A DNA stretch of 64,000 nucleotides, taken from the NCBI RefSeq assembly GCF_005280255.1, contig NZ_CP040018.1, forward strand, positions 3,410,001-3,474,000, written 5' to 3'. Position 1 is the stretch's first letter, and every line of letters starts with the position of its first letter. Source of the stretch: Arthrobacter sp. 24S4-2 (GTDB taxonomy: Bacteria; Actinomycetota; Actinomycetes; Actinomycetales; Micrococcaceae). The notes beneath the pieces were generated by a model. It saw nothing but the letters and a program-made list of their open reading frames with translations. It searched no databases and was not told where the DNA came from. Shown one piece after another: positions 27,527-36,485 of this stretch. A program made the position numbers and the translations under genes.

Positions 27527-28081
27527 AAAAACATAGGGACACCCCCCAGCCGTGACCGCAGCACCCGTGACCACTGCGCCGGTGACTACAGCGCCGGCCG
27601 GTTGGCCCGATGTCGAACGCCTGTTTGGTGTGCGCGGCGAGCCCTCGCGGTGCTGGTGCAGGTTCTTCGCCCTCACCGGAGCGGAGTGGAATGGATCCAC
27701 TCCGCGGAACCGCAAGGCCCAGCTGATGGAAAAGTTCGACGGCGGCGCTCCCGCACCCGGGATCCTCGCCTTCAGGGACGGCGAACCTGTGGGCTGCTTC
27801 GTTGTCGCCCCTGGCCACCGCCGCAGCGGCGTGGCCGCCGCGCTGCTCCGCGCGGCCGTCGGCCACGCCTTTGGTCACGGCGCAGCCGTCGTGGAGGCCT
27901 ACCCCGTGGACCCGGCACTGCGGCCAAAGGCCGGTCCGGCTGACCTCTACCAGGGAACCCTCAAGCTGTTCCTGGGCGCGGGCTTCAGCGTGGTCAGCGA
28001 CGCCGTGCCGGGCAGGGCGGTGGTCCGGCTCGCCGCCCATTCCTGAACACTAACCGTCCTGACGCCGGCCGGGCCGGAATC

Positions 28082-29320
28082 CTAGCTGGCCGGCGTCAGA
28101 CTGAACGGCGCAGCGAGGACAGCGCGGAGGGAGCTTCCGGCGGCACCCAGGAGGGCAGCTGACTGCCCGAGTTCCGAGATTTCCACACGGGCATCGCCAA
28201 CAATGCCGGGCGCATATTCCGCGAGGCTGCGCTGCAGGGCGGGCCTGAGCCAGGGCCCCATCGGCGTGAAGTGGCCGCCGAGCACCACGGCGGACAGGTT
28301 CATCAGGCGTGCCGTCGAGGCGGCCGCAATGCCCAGGTAGCGTCCCGCCCGGGCAACGGCTGAGATGGCGGCCGCATCTCCGGAGGCGAGTAGCTCGCCG
28401 AGCCGCGCGAGCCGCACGGATGCGGTGCCCGGTGGGATGCCGGCTTCGGAAAAGATGGCCTCCTGCCCGGCGAACGTCTCCAGGCAGCCGTGGCCACCAC
28501 ACGAGCAGGCCGGCCCGGATGGTTCCACCACCATGTGCCCCACCTCGCCGGCCTGCCCCTGCGGGCCGGCGAACAGTTCGGAGCCGATCACCAGACCGCC
28601 ACCGACGCCCACCTCACCGGAGACAAACAGGTAGTCGCGGAAGTCCAGTCCGTGCCCATACCAGAGCTCGGCCAGGGCTGCACAGTTGGCTTCGTTGTGC
28701 AGGACGGTTCCAAACGGCGCGGCCGGAAGCAGCCGGTCAAGCTGCAGTTCCACCCCGCGCCAGTGCAGGTTGGGGGCACTGGCAACAGTCCCGGACGAGG
28801 AGTCCACGAGCCCGGGAACGGCAAGGCCGCCACCAAGTATCAAGATTCCCGCCGCGGATGCTTCCGCGGCGACGTCGCCGACGATCCCGGCCAGCAGGGC
28901 CATGACTGATTCGGGCGTTTGGCCGCGGTTGCCGCTTTCCAGTGTCCGGTGGATGCGCAGCGTCCCGCCAAGGTCCAGGAGCCCGGCCGAAATGTAGTCC
29001 ACATTGATTTCCATGCCCACCACACCGCGGCGGGTATTCAACTCCAGGCCCACTCCGGGTCGGCCCCGTTCACCCTCCCTTGTGGCGCCGGATTCTGCTA
29101 CCAAGCCGGCGTCCACGAGTTCCGCCACGAGGCTTGATACCGACGCCTTGGTCAGGCCGGTCCGGGACGCCAGGTCGGCACGCGTGGGACGGAAGTTCGG
29201 ATCCGTGCGCGCCTGAACCATGGCGGCGAGTACGCGCACGAGGTTTCCGCGACGCACATCCTCTACGCGGCCGGGCGCAGGACGTCCCGTCACGCTGTCG
29301 GCATTTCTTCCCAAAGACAT
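28082..29320 (-). CDS. xylR: ROK-family repressor, XylR-like
   Basis: A 412-residue regulator. The N-terminal winged helix contains RADLASRTGLTKASVSSLVAEL; the ROK sugar-binding/kinase-like part includes GGGLAVPGLVD, VGVGGGLVIG and the zinc motif CSCGGHGCLETF. It is divergent from xylA. The ATG at 29320 is preferred because AAGGCGG precedes it by six bases; the ATG at 29338 lies inside the operator palindrome. It should repress xylAB in the absence of xylose. Confidence 0.9.
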   Translation of the reverse strand: MSLGRNADSVTGRPAPGRVEDVRRGNLVRVLAAMVQARTDPNFRPTRADLASRTGLTKASVSSLVAELVDAGLVAESGATREGERGRPGVGLELNTRRGVVGMEINVDYISAGLLDLGGTLRIHRTLESGNRGQTPESVMALLAGIVGDVAAEASAAGILILGGGLAVPGLVDSSSGTVASAPNLHWRGVELQLDRLLPAAPFGTVLHNEANCAALAELWYGHGLDFRDYLFVSGEVGVGGGLVIGSELFAGPQGQAGEVGHMVVEPSGPACSCGGHGCLETFAGQEAIFSEAGIPPGTASVRLARLGELLASGDAAAISAVARAGRYLGIAAASTARLMNLSAVVLGGHFTPMGPWLRPALQRSLAEYAPGIVGDARVEISELGQSAALLGAAGSSLRAVLAAPFSLTPAS

Positions 29321-29336
29321 TTCAGCCGCCTTAATC

Positions 29337-29352
29337 ATTGACCTAAGTCAAT
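29337..29352. promoter_or_regulatory. Palindromic operator between xylR and xylA
   Basis: ATTGAC-CTAA-GTCAAT has perfect 6-bp arms. It covers the xylA -35 box, so a bound repressor would block RNA polymerase. It also lies just upstream of the xylR start, allowing autoregulation. Confidence 0.7.
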
Positions 29353-29367
29353 CATGATGCATATAGT
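29338..29367 (+). promoter_or_regulatory. xylA promoter
   Basis: TTGACC at 29338-29343, an 18-base spacer and TATAGT at 29362-29367 form a strong housekeeping-type promoter about 90 bases upstream of the xylA start. Confidence 0.7.
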
Positions 29368-29458
29368 TCAGATTGAAAACTAAATCGTGGCCAGCCACTG
29401 TGGTCAGCACTCTGAACACCCACCTCTGAAACCCCTACCTCTGAACCAAGGACGCTTC

Positions 29459-30646
29459 ATGACTCTTCAGCCCACCCCCGCAGACAAGTTCACCTTTGGC
29501 CTTTGGACCGTCGGCTGGACCGGCGCCGACCCGTTCGGCGTCGCCACCCGCCCCGCCCTGGACCCCGTGGAGGCCGTCCACAAGCTCGGCGAACTCGGCG
29601 CCTACGGCATCACCTTCCACGACAACGACCTGATCCCGTTCGACGCCACGGCCTCCGAACGCGAGCTGATCCTGAAGAACTTCAGGGCAGCCCTGGCCGA
29701 GACCGGCCTGAAGACCCCCATGGTAACCACCAACCTGTTCAGCCACCCGGTCTTCAAGGACGGCGGCTTCACCTCCAACGACCGCACCGTCCGCCGCTTC
29801 GCACTCAGCAAGGTCCTGCAGAACATCGACCTCGCAGCCGAACTGGGCGCCGAAACCTTCGTCATGTGGGGCGGACGCGAAGGCAGCGAATACGACGGCT
29901 CCAAGGACCTCTCGGCCGCCCTCGACCGTATGAAGGAGGGTGTGGACACGGCCGCGGCGTACATCAAGGACAAGGGCTACGGCCTGCGGATCGCCCTGGA
30001 GCCCAAGCCCAACGAGCCCCGCGGCGACATCTTCCTGCCCACCGTGGGACACGGCCTCGCCTTCATCGCCCAGCTCGAACACGGCGACATCGTCGGCCTC
30101 AACCCGGAGACCGGACACGAACAAATGGCCGGACTGAACTTCACCCACGGCATCGCCCAGGCACTGTGGGCCGGTAAGCTCTTCCACATCGACCTCAACG
30201 GCCAGCGCGGCATCAAGTACGACCAGGACCTGGTCTTCGGCCACGGCGACCTCACCAGCGCTTTCTTCACAGTTGACCTGCTCGAAAACGGGTTCCCCAA
30301 CGGCGGCCCCAAGTACGACGGCCCTCGGCACTTCGACTACAAGCCCTCGCGCACCGACGGCTACGACGGCGTGTGGGAATCCGCGAAGTCCAACATGTCC
30401 ATGTACCTGCTCCTGAAGGAACGCGCCCTCGCGTTCCGCGCCGACCCTGACGTGCAGGACGCCCTGAAGACCTCCGGCGTGTTCGAACTCGGCGAGCCCA
30501 CGCTCGCCGCCGGGGAGACCACCGCGGAGCTGCTGGCTGACGCGTCCGCCTTCGCGGAGTTCGACGCCGATGGGGCCGCCCAGCGCTCGTTCGCTTTCGT
30601 CCGGCTCAACCAGCTCGCCATCGAACACCTGCTCGGCGCCCGCTAG
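29459..30646 (+). CDS. xylA: Xylose isomerase
   Basis: Converts D-xylose to D-xylulose. The 395-residue length fits the shorter actinomycete class. Active-site regions are visible: FSHPVFKDGGF (His), MWGGREGSEYD, LEPKPNEPRGD (metal Glu and Lys) and HIDLNGQRGIKYDQD (metal Asp). The ATG at 29459 has AAGGA six bases upstream, so the longer frame from 29387 is not used. xylB follows after 85 bases. Confidence 0.97.
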   Translation: MTLQPTPADKFTFGLWTVGWTGADPFGVATRPALDPVEAVHKLGELGAYGITFHDNDLIPFDATASERELILKNFRAALAETGLKTPMVTTNLFSHPVFKDGGFTSNDRTVRRFALSKVLQNIDLAAELGAETFVMWGGREGSEYDGSKDLSAALDRMKEGVDTAAAYIKDKGYGLRIALEPKPNEPRGDIFLPTVGHGLAFIAQLEHGDIVGLNPETGHEQMAGLNFTHGIAQALWAGKLFHIDLNGQRGIKYDQDLVFGHGDLTSAFFTVDLLENGFPNGGPKYDGPRHFDYKPSRTDGYDGVWESAKSNMSMYLLLKERALAFRADPDVQDALKTSGVFELGEPTLAAGETTAELLADASAFAEFDADGAAQRSFAFVRLNQLAIEHLLGAR

Positions 30647-30731
30647 GCCCGCTCTTCCCAACCAACAAATACCCATGGCCGCCGGATCCGGATTGCCGGG
30701 TCCGGCGGCAATCTTGCAGAAAGAAACCGCC

Positions 30732-32159
30732 ATGCCGTTGGTAGCAGGAATCGACAGTTCCACGCAGTCATGCAAAGTAGTGATCCGTGACGCCGGCACC
30801 GGCGCGCTGGTCCGCCAGGGGCGTGCGGTCCACCCCGACGGCACCGAAATTCACCCGGACCACTGGTGGGCGGCTTTGCAGGATGCCATCGCCCAGGCCG
30901 GCGGGCTCGACGACGTCGCTGCCGTTTCCGTCGGCGGCCAACAGCACGGCATGGTGTGCCTGGACTCCTCCGGCACCGTGGTCCGCCCGGCCCTGCTGTG
31001 GAACGACACCCGCTCCGCCGGCGACGCGGAACAGCTCATCGCAGATGCGGGCGACGGCGACGCCCGGGCCGGCGCCGCCTTCTGGGCGGGCGCGACCGGC
31101 ACGGTCCCGGTAGCCTCCCTGACCATCACCAAACTTCGCTGGCTGGCACGGGAGGAACCGGACAATGCCCGCCGCGTCGCGGCCGTCTGCCTCCCGCACG
31201 ACTGGCTGAGCTGGCGCCTGGCCGGCCACGGCCCTGGGACCGGGCCGTCATCGTTGCAGCTGCTCCGGACGGACCGGTCCGACGCGTCCGGCACAGGCTA
31301 CTTCTCCACGGCGTCCGGGACCTACCTCCCCGAGATCCTCGAGAAGGTTCTGGGCCACGTGCCGGTACTTCCCGCCGTCGCCGGTTCACTCGAGGCCGCG
31401 GGCAAAACGCCCGCCGGCGCGCTCATCGGCCCCGGCGCCGGTGACAACGCGGCGGCGGCCCTCGGCGTGGATGCCCGGCCCGGCGACGTCGTGGTGTCGC
31501 TGGGGACATCCGGGACGGTCTTTGCGGTCTCCGAGACTCCGGCCGCCGATGCCACGGGGCTCGTCGCCGGATTCGCAGACGCCACCGGCAACTTCCTCCC
31601 GCTGGCCTGCACGCTGAACGCCACCCGGATCTTCGATTCCACCGCCGCCCTGCTCGGTGTCACACTGGCCGGGCTCACTGAACTGGCCCTTGATGCCCCG
31701 GCCGGGTCCGGCGGGCTCACGCTCGTGCCGTACTTCGAAGGTGAACGCTCCCCCAACCTGCCGCACGCCACGGGTTCCCTCCACGGGGCCACCCTGGCCA
31801 GCTACACGCGCACCAACCTCGCCCGGGCCGCCATCGAAGGGGTGGTCTGCTCCCTCGCGGACGGCCTGGCCGCCCTGCAGGCGCAGGGCGTCGTTGCCGG
31901 CCGGATCATCCTGGTGGGAGGAGGGGCGCAGTCCGCTGCGGTGCAGCAGATCGCCGCCTCCGTTTTCGGCCTCCCCGTGGTGGTGCCGGAGCCAGGGGAA
32001 TACGTGGCCGACGGCGCCGCCCGCCAAGCGGCGGCCGTCCTTGCCGGGGCATGGCCGGAGTGGGAGACGACCAGCACCGGTGTCACGGCGCCCGCCGGCG
32101 GGGCGCCGGACGTCCTCGCACAGTACCGGCGGTATGCCGGCACCTATCTCAAAGGCTGA
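30732..32159 (+). CDS. xylB: Xylulokinase
   Basis: FGGY-family kinase (475 residues) that phosphorylates xylulose to xylulose 5-phosphate for the pentose phosphate pathway. The N-terminal phosphate-binding loop is GIDSSTQSCKVV, followed by QQHGMV and the C-terminal ATP site with GGGAQS. The ATG at 30732 agrees with the family start; the longer frame runs back into xylA. Cotranscription with xylA is likely. Confidence 0.95.
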   Translation: MPLVAGIDSSTQSCKVVIRDAGTGALVRQGRAVHPDGTEIHPDHWWAALQDAIAQAGGLDDVAAVSVGGQQHGMVCLDSSGTVVRPALLWNDTRSAGDAEQLIADAGDGDARAGAAFWAGATGTVPVASLTITKLRWLAREEPDNARRVAAVCLPHDWLSWRLAGHGPGTGPSSLQLLRTDRSDASGTGYFSTASGTYLPEILEKVLGHVPVLPAVAGSLEAAGKTPAGALIGPGAGDNAAAALGVDARPGDVVVSLGTSGTVFAVSETPAADATGLVAGFADATGNFLPLACTLNATRIFDSTAALLGVTLAGLTELALDAPAGSGGLTLVPYFEGERSPNLPHATGSLHGATLASYTRTNLARAAIEGVVCSLADGLAALQAQGVVAGRIILVGGGAQSAAVQQIAASVFGLPVVVPEPGEYVADGAARQAAAVLAGAWPEWETTSTGVTAPAGGAPDVLAQYRRYAGTYLKG

Positions 32160-32165
32160 GCGCCC

Positions 32166-33071
32166 TTAACGGCTGAGCGCCCGGATGGTCCAGCTGGCCT
32201 CGTGGGACTCCCCCGGAGCCAGCCGGATCACGTCGGTGCCGCTGTTGAAGGCATCAGGCGGGCACGTCATAGGTTCCACGGCGAGGCCAAGCCGCGACGG
32301 CCCTACGGGCTTGTCAGCAGTATGGATCTGGAGCCACGGCCACTGTGAATCCCACTCCAGCTCGACGCCCGTGCCGGACGGGTCATAGGCGCGAACGGCC
32401 GCGAGGCCGTCCTCGTTGGTAATCAGCCCCGTAAAGGCGTGGTCGATCTCCACATTGCCGAGGACCTTCTCCGTCCGGAAGTCAAAGGCGTGGCCCTCGA
32501 CGCCGGCCATGCCTTCCGGCAGGAGCCGCTCGGCAGAGACCTCCATGAATTCGCTGGCAGGAATCTGCACCGCCCAGTCATCCAGCGGGGCGGGTCCGGC
32601 GACAAGGTACGGATGGGGGCAGACGCCGTAGGGCGCCGCGTCCGGGCCAATGTTCTCGGCGCGCACAGTGCTGCGCAGCCCGTCGGCCCGGAGCTCGTAT
32701 TCAATGGAAACGTCAAGACGCCCCGGATAACCCTCGCCTGGCTCAATGCGTGCTCCAAGGCGGACGGACGAGGCGGTCTGCTCCAGAAGTTCCCACAAGG
32801 CCCCGAACACCAGTCCGTGCAGGGCAGTCCCGCGCTCGTCCTCGTTGACCACGGCCTGGAAGTCCGCGCCGCCGAAGCTGTATCGGCCGTCGGCCAGCCG
32901 GTTTGGCCACGGAGCACAGATTACGCCGCGGTAGTCCGGGATCCCGCCGTCGGCGCCGAAGCCGATTACCAGTTCCCGGCCTTCGTAGCGAAGTTCGCGG
33001 AGCGCTCCTCCCCGGGCCGTGGCGGTGGCGGTGTAGGGTCCGAAACTGATCTGGTGCTCGGTGGCGGTCAT
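32166..33071 (-). CDS. Aldose 1-epimerase family protein
   Basis: A 301-residue galactose mutarotase-like beta-sandwich. The conserved His in LHGLVFG, HPYL and the catalytic-type Glu in VEPMTCPPDAFNSG are present. It is convergent with xylB, so it is not in that transcript, but a mutarotase would supply the right anomer for xylose isomerase or other sugars. A TAGAAT box followed by an AGCGCT palindrome sits upstream of its start. Confidence 0.9.
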   Translation of the reverse strand: MTATEHQISFGPYTATATARGGALRELRYEGRELVIGFGADGGIPDYRGVICAPWPNRLADGRYSFGGADFQAVVNEDERGTALHGLVFGALWELLEQTASSVRLGARIEPGEGYPGRLDVSIEYELRADGLRSTVRAENIGPDAAPYGVCPHPYLVAGPAPLDDWAVQIPASEFMEVSAERLLPEGMAGVEGHAFDFRTEKVLGNVEIDHAFTGLITNEDGLAAVRAYDPSGTGVELEWDSQWPWLQIHTADKPVGPSRLGLAVEPMTCPPDAFNSGTDVIRLAPGESHEASWTIRALSR

Positions 33072-33099
33072 GTGGTGTCCATTACTGCTGGGCGAGGTT

Positions 33100-33111
33100 G
33101 TTAGCGCTCAC
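33100..33111 (-). promoter_or_regulatory. LacI/GalR-like operator upstream of the aldose epimerase
   Basis: GTTAGCGCTCAC carries the AGCGCT core with five of six pairs matched. It lies just downstream of a TAGAAT -10-like box on the minus strand, about 30 bases before the start codon. No LacI-type regulator adjoins it, so the one at 24006 or another distant one may act. Confidence 0.45.
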
Positions 33112-33157
33112 TATTCTAATCCATGACCAACAGTTACGGGAATGGAATTGCGGTCCG

Positions 33158-33925
33158 TCAGGGCAGTGTGAGGATCACTGGCCCGTCCGCCGTGACGGCG
33201 ACTGTGTGTTCGCTGTGGGCAGCGCGCCGGCCGTTGGCGGACCGCAACGTCCATTCGTCGTCGTCGTGGTAGTAATCGTCCTTGCCCCCGAGAATCAGCA
33301 TGGGTTCAATGGCTATCACCAAGCCCTCCGTCAGCTTGATGCCGCGGCCGGGACGGCCGTCGTTCGGCACAGGGGGCTCGGCATGCATCGTCCGGCCGAT
33401 CCCGTGTCCGCCGTGGTCCGCCAGGAGGCCGTAGCCGGCCCGGCGGGCAGCGCCTCCGATCGCGTAGGCCAGGTCCCCCATCTTGTTGCCGGTCCGGGCC
33501 ATTTCGATTCCACGCGCCAGCGCCGCATCCGTGGCAGCAATCAGTTCCAGGTCCACCGGATCCGCCGTGCCCACCACAAAGCTGATGGCGGCGTCCCCGC
33601 ACCAGCCTTCCAGAAAGGCGCCGCAGTCAACGCTGAGCAGATCCCCGTCCTGGAGGCGGTAGCCGTTGGGGATGCCGTGGACCACGGCGTCGTTGACGCT
33701 GGTGCAGATGACGCCGGGAAACGGCACCGAAGCCCACCTCGGCCGGTAGTCCAGGAAGGCAGGCGTGGCCCCCGCGGCCGAAATCGATTCGGCGGCCAGC
33801 TCGTCAAGTTCCTTGAGGGAAACCCCCACCGCCGCTGCGTCCTTCACCGCCGCGAGGGTGTTGGCCACCACCCGGCCGGCCTCGCGCATCTGCGCAATCT
33901 CGCCTGGGCTCTTGATCATGGACAT
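33158..33925 (-). CDS. map: Type I methionine aminopeptidase
   Basis: Removes the initiator methionine from nascent proteins. The 255-residue protein has all five metal ligands: Asp in SVDCGAF, Asp in GDAAISF, His in GGHGIGR, Glu in AIEPML and Glu in HSEHT. The ATG follows CGGAGG. It has no N-terminal zinc-finger, as in other bacteria. Actinobacteria often have a second Map copy near secY, so this may be a paralogue. Confidence 0.95.
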   Translation of the reverse strand: MSMIKSPGEIAQMREAGRVVANTLAAVKDAAAVGVSLKELDELAAESISAAGATPAFLDYRPRWASVPFPGVICTSVNDAVVHGIPNGYRLQDGDLLSVDCGAFLEGWCGDAAISFVVGTADPVDLELIAATDAALARGIEMARTGNKMGDLAYAIGGAARRAGYGLLADHGGHGIGRTMHAEPPVPNDGRPGRGIKLTEGLVIAIEPMLILGGKDDYYHDDDEWTLRSANGRRAAHSEHTVAVTADGPVILTLP

Positions 33926-34053
33926 GCTGGTACCTCCGGGTTGCTGGCGCAGCCGCGCAGGACCAGTGCTTTCCCCGGCGGACAGCCGTTCTGCCCTCCA
34001 TCCTAGGACGCGGATACCGGGTCCGCACTGACCCCCGTGGCTATGGTTGCTGC

Positions 34054-34743
34054 ATGGGAAACAGTGATCTGATTGCGGCCATCCGGGCCAGGCTCACCGC
34101 CTCTGCTGACCCGGTGCGCGCCGCTGGCGCGCAGGCCTACCTGAAATCGGCCATGCCGCAGCTGGGCGTGCGCGTGCCCGAGGTGCGCAGGATCGTCAAA
34201 GCCGAGGTTGCAGCAGCGCCATTCGCATCGGGCGATGAGCTGAGGTCGGCCGTGCTGGAGCTCTTCCGGGCAGCCACTTACCGGGAAGAGCGATACGCAG
34301 CCATTGACCTGACGGCATCGAAGCTGGTCAGGACCGATTTGGCGATGTTGCCTGTGTACGAGGAAATCATCCGCACCGGAGCGTGGTGGGACCTGGTGGA
34401 CGGCGTGGAAGATCGGTTGGGCCGGCTCCTGCAGACGCACCGGGACGTCCTTACACCAGTGCTGCTGCGGTGGAGCACAGACCAGGATTTCTGGATCCGG
34501 CGGGCGTCCATCACCGTCCAGCTCTCCGCGAGGAAGGACACTGACGTTGCCCTGCTGAGCCAGGTCATCGAGGCAAACTTGGCGGACCGGGAATTCTTCA
34601 TCCGCAAGGCCATCGGCTGGGCTTTGCGCGAGTACGGAAAGACCGATCCGGCCTGGGTCAGGCAGTTCGTGGCGGCGCGCGAGGCCGCCCTCAGCCCGCT
34701 GTCGCGCCGCGAGGCCCTCAGGAACCTGCCCGCAGAGGACTAA
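34054..34743 (+). CDS. AlkD-like DNA alkylation repair protein
   Basis: A 229-residue all-helical HEAT-repeat protein of the AlkC/AlkD superfamily, which excises 3- and 7-alkylpurines without base flipping. Typical patterns are GVRVPEVRR near the N-terminus, GAWWDLVDGVEDR, FWIRRASITVQL and IRKAIGWALREY. TATGGT six bases before the ATG suggests a leaderless mRNA. Confidence 0.9.
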   Translation: MGNSDLIAAIRARLTASADPVRAAGAQAYLKSAMPQLGVRVPEVRRIVKAEVAAAPFASGDELRSAVLELFRAATYREERYAAIDLTASKLVRTDLAMLPVYEEIIRTGAWWDLVDGVEDRLGRLLQTHRDVLTPVLLRWSTDQDFWIRRASITVQLSARKDTDVALLSQVIEANLADREFFIRKAIGWALREYGKTDPAWVRQFVAAREAALSPLSRREALRNLPAED

Positions 34744-34770
34744 GGCGCCGGGAACGCGGCAGCAGCCCGG

Positions 34771-36357
34771 TCAGATGACCGGGCGGGTGGTCACCGGCTC
34801 GTCCGGCTTGCTGAACAGCTGCTTCGTTTTGGGATCCAGGAAGATCAGGTACAACGCGAACAACAGAGCGATGATCGCGGCGGCGTTGCGGGCAAGGGCC
34901 AGGGGAAGGCCCAGGTCCTCCGTCTGCAGGTACGGGAAGACTTCCAGCTGGTCCGAGATGGCGTAGACCATAAAGAACGACACGATGAAATACAGCGCCT
35001 TCACCTGCCAGTCGTCGCGGATGCCGGTGACGGCAAACAGCGGGATAAGCCACACCACGTACCAGGACTGGATCATGGGCGCGAGCAGGACTACTGCAGC
35101 GAACGCCAGGGTGAGCCGGCGCATCAGGCGGTCGTGGTCACCGCGGAAGATCTGCCATGCGATGATACCGATGGAGAGCAGCTTGCCGGCGTCGTAGACC
35201 CATTTGGCCAGTCCCCAGCCGTCGAGTCCGAAGGCGTTGGAGATGGACGCCACCACCAGTCCAAGCAGGCCCACCGGCGCGTACCAGATCCAGATACTGC
35301 CCGGCGCGGACAGTCCGTTGACCCAGCCGAAGCCGAAGCCGTTCACCAGGCTCATGGCGTACAGCAGTGCCAGGCTGATCCCGGCCGTGAGCCCCCAGAA
35401 AAGAAACTTCCGCGGCCAGCCGGCGTTCTTGCCGGCCCAGAGGAGTCCAATGAAGGGCAGGAACACGATGGTGATCGGTTTGACGGAGATCGAAAGCGTC
35501 ACCAGCACGAGTCCGAGCACGACGCGCCTGGTGGCGCAGTAGTAAAGCCCCGCCAGTGCCAGCCCGATCATCAGTGCGTCGTTATGTACGCTTGCGATGA
35601 AGTTTGTCAGGAACAGCGGGTTGGCTGCGGTCAGCCACAGCGCCCGGTGGGGGTTGACGCCGTGCAGTTCGGCCAGTTTCGGCACGTAGACGATGCACAG
35701 GACAATGCCAACGAGCGCCGCCAGGCGGAACAGCATGATGCTCGCTTCCGGCTGCACGTTCGTGGCCCACACCACCAGCTGTTCAATCCACAGGAAAAGC
35801 TGGCCGTACGGAACGGGCGCTTCGGTCCACATCTTGTCCGCGCCGAGCTGGAAATAGTTGGACAGCGCCGAAATCCCGTTTTCGTACGGGTTGAAGCCTT
35901 CGACCATGAGGCGGCCCTGCCCGATATACGCGTAGACGTCCCGGCTGAACAGCGGCACGGAGAACATCATGGGCAGCCCCCACAATGCGACAGCCTGCAG
36001 CGTGGCCTTGCGGGCCCCGGCGCCCCAGACCCGGACACGCTGCCCGAGGCGGAGCCAGGCGCGGACCAGGAGCATGCCGCCGACGGCCAGCAGCACAATG
36101 GACAGGGCCACGCCCACGGCTTCGGTGCGCATCCAAATGAACAGCGGCACGCGGCGCAGTTCCGAGACGGGAGCCAGCCAGCCGACGCCCAGCGAACCGA
36201 TTGCCATGAACATTGAACCGGCGAATCCCGAGAGGAGCGGCGAGAGTGCGTTGTCCACTTCGGCCGCAGCCGGCTCCGGTGACGTACCGGCAGCCACATT
36301 TCCCGCCGCAGATACAGGCACCGTCATCTCAGGGTCGTCCAATCCGTTGTGGGGCAT
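34771..36357 (-). CDS. MptB-family alpha-1,6-mannosyltransferase
   Basis: A 528-residue polytopic GT-C glycosyltransferase using polyprenol-phosphate mannose. About 13 hydrophobic helices are visible; the first outer loop carries the catalytic-type acidic residue region SRDVYAYIGQGRL, and downstream GFNPYENG, TEAPVPYGQ and FIASVHNDALM are typical of MptA/MptB proteins. In Corynebacteriales these build lipoarabinomannan; in Micrococcaceae the analogous product would be lipomannan. The ATG at 36357 (MPHNG) is used; the longer frame extends into the orn promoter. Confidence 0.88.
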   Translation of the reverse strand: MPHNGLDDPEMTVPVSAAGNVAAGTSPEPAAAEVDNALSPLLSGFAGSMFMAIGSLGVGWLAPVSELRRVPLFIWMRTEAVGVALSIVLLAVGGMLLVRAWLRLGQRVRVWGAGARKATLQAVALWGLPMMFSVPLFSRDVYAYIGQGRLMVEGFNPYENGISALSNYFQLGADKMWTEAPVPYGQLFLWIEQLVVWATNVQPEASIMLFRLAALVGIVLCIVYVPKLAELHGVNPHRALWLTAANPLFLTNFIASVHNDALMIGLALAGLYYCATRRVVLGLVLVTLSISVKPITIVFLPFIGLLWAGKNAGWPRKFLFWGLTAGISLALLYAMSLVNGFGFGWVNGLSAPGSIWIWYAPVGLLGLVVASISNAFGLDGWGLAKWVYDAGKLLSIGIIAWQIFRGDHDRLMRRLTLAFAAVVLLAPMIQSWYVVWLIPLFAVTGIRDDWQVKALYFIVSFFMVYAISDQLEVFPYLQTEDLGLPLALARNAAAIIALLFALYLIFLDPKTKQLFSKPDEPVTTRPVI

Positions 36358-36485
36358 ATTTTCACCCGGCGGTGGCCGGGCAGGCCAGCGGAAGCGGGGC
36401 CGCAGCAGCGAAAAAAGGGCACCGCCACGTACTCGAAATCCTAGCATCGGACAGCTCGACAGCCGCGAAACGGTAGGCTGGGCCG

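Larger units (their letters stand above)
25966..27547 (+). mobile_element. IS110-family insertion sequence
   Basis: The element is about 1,582 bp. Ends are placed by the frame repair of the GNAT gene: six C residues occur at both junctions (25960-25965 and 27542-27547), so the exact cut is ambiguous within the C run. As expected for IS110 elements there are no terminal inverted repeats and no long target duplication. It holds one transposase gene, a 250-base 5' non-coding part with RNA-like structure, and a TTGACA box near the right end. Confidence 0.85.
25922..28046 (+). pseudogene. GNAT acetyltransferase gene interrupted by IS110
   Basis: Reading 25922-25965 and then 27548-28046, and leaving out the element, gives one uninterrupted frame of 543 bases (180 residues) starting MTLQRPGRRAPVSPP and continuing AVTAAPVTTAP. 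The acetyltransferase domain is complete in the 3' part: CWCRFF near its start, and the CoA-binding pattern GHRRSGVAAALLRAA. The insertion removed the promoter and first 15 codons. A GTG at 27552 could still start a shortened protein of 164 residues, but no ribosome site precedes it. The substrate is unknown. Confidence 0.85.
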
